Positions 6,082 through 6,523 of a stretch of 6,523 bases of DNA are shown here, in pieces. The notes below the pieces were generated by a model. It made no database searches. It saw nothing but the letters and a program-made list of their open reading frames with translations, and was not told where the DNA came from. The stretch's first letter is position 1. Every line of letters starts with the position of its first letter. Position numbers and translations under genes: made by a program. Origin of the DNA: Ignavibacteria bacterium (GTDB lineage: Bacteria; Bacteroidota; Ignavibacteria; Ignavibacteriales; Ignavibacteriaceae); the NCBI GenBank assembly GCA_030648225.1, contig JAUSIA010000405.1:1-6523 (forward strand), read 5' to 3'.

Positions 6082-6523
6082 ATGAACAAATATTATGATA
6101 TAATAATTGTGGGCGGGGGTCCAATAGGTTTAACCTGCGGCATTGAAGCAGTTAAGAGAAAACTTAGTTACCTGATTATTGAAAAAGGATGTTTAGTCAA
6201 TTCAGTCTTTAATTATCCGGCTAACATGACTTTCTTTTCAACATCCGAAAGATTAGAAATAGGCGATGTGCCTTTTGTTTCTCATGGAGATAAACCAACA
6301 CGACGTGAAGCCCTTGAATATTACAGGAGAGTGAAATCATCCTGGAGTCTTGCTGTTAAAACTTATGAAATTGTACATGAAATAAGAGATGCAGATACAG
6401 GTTTTCTTGTTAAAACAAATAAAGATAATTACAACTGCAGGAATATTATTATTGCAACAGGTTATTATGATAATCCGAACCTTCTTAATGTACCCGGAGA
6501 AGATCTTCCTAAGGTAAAACATT
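6082..6523 (+). CDS. ypdA: YpdA-like bacillithiol-disulfide reductase (N-terminal part)
   Basis: The first 147 codons of a flavoprotein that runs off the window edge; full-length relatives have about 320-330 residues. YpdA (Bdr) is a cytoplasmic FAD- and NADPH-dependent enzyme of the thioredoxin-reductase-like fold that reduces bacillithiol disulfide. The fragment shows the FAD dinucleotide-binding motif IIIVGGGPIGL (7-17), then LIIEKG (31-36), FNYPANMTFFSTSERLEIG (43-61), KPTRREALEYYRRV (71-84), IIIATGYYDNPN (122-133) and VPGEDLPKV (137-145), a close match to YpdA throughout. In firmicute YpdA the glycine loop reads GGGPCGL with a conserved cysteine; here that position is I15. The ATG at 6082 has only an A-rich AAAAAGAA stretch upstream. 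The gene implies a bacillithiol-type thiol, possibly the N-methyl form known from Chlorobiota. Calling it ypdA rather than a paralogue rests on memory of the family. Confidence 0.9.
   Translation, partial: MNKYYDIIIVGGGPIGLTCGIEAVKRKLSYLIIEKGCLVNSVFNYPANMTFFSTSERLEIGDVPFVSHGDKPTRREALEYYRRVKSSWSLAVKTYEIVHEIRDADTGFLVKTNKDNYNCRNIIIATGYYDNPNLLNVPGEDLPKVKH

Noticed and set aside
6337..6522. Minus-strand ORF of 61 residues at the window end
   Set aside because: It is antisense to the clearly conserved YpdA frame (IIIATGYYDNPN) and rich in Ile/Cys from reversed codons.

Overview
The window looks like AT-rich chromosomal DNA from a member of the Fibrobacterota-Chlorobiota-Bacteroidota (FCB) assemblage, most likely Ignavibacteria or a close relative. 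The main clue is the end of the 903-residue secreted peptidase, which carries a type IX secretion (T9SS) sorting domain with the YPNPFNP-type opening and VYNILG-type core seen in those bacteria. Weak Shine-Dalgarno sequences, TTG and GTG starts, and a YpdA-type flavoprotein fit the same group. The assignment is inference from sequence style, not from a search.

Layout: (1) the 3' end of an unrecognised gene (1-204) with a strong hairpin terminator; (2) hemW, a radical-SAM heme chaperone, from a TTG start (357-1487); (3) a 178-base gap holding a possible 23-codon leader ORF, then a large exported M14 zinc carboxypeptidase with C-terminal accessory and T9SS domains (1666-4377); (4) a hairpin between converging genes; (5) on the minus strand, a 57-residue cysteine-rich zinc-ribbon-like protein (5269-5096) whose end overlaps the start of a HAD-family phosphatase (5121-4432), as a two-gene operon; (6) a divergent intergenic region (5270-5533) with two matching dyads, TTTTGTC-N6-TAACGACAA, spaced 34 bases apart; (7) a small secreted protein of unknown function (5534-5950) with a good ribosome binding site and a strong terminator; (8) the first 147 codons of a YpdA-like NADPH/FAD bacillithiol-disulfide reductase (6082 to the window edge).

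The genes do not form one pathway. HemW and YpdA are housekeeping functions (heme delivery and low-molecular-weight thiol redox balance), the M14 enzyme works outside the cell, and the HAD enzyme is probably a small-metabolite phosphatase. The least expected items are the short zinc-ribbon gene, which is easily missed because it is under 60 residues and starts with GTG, and the paired dyads in the divergent promoter region. No mobile element, CRISPR array, tRNA or rRNA was seen.
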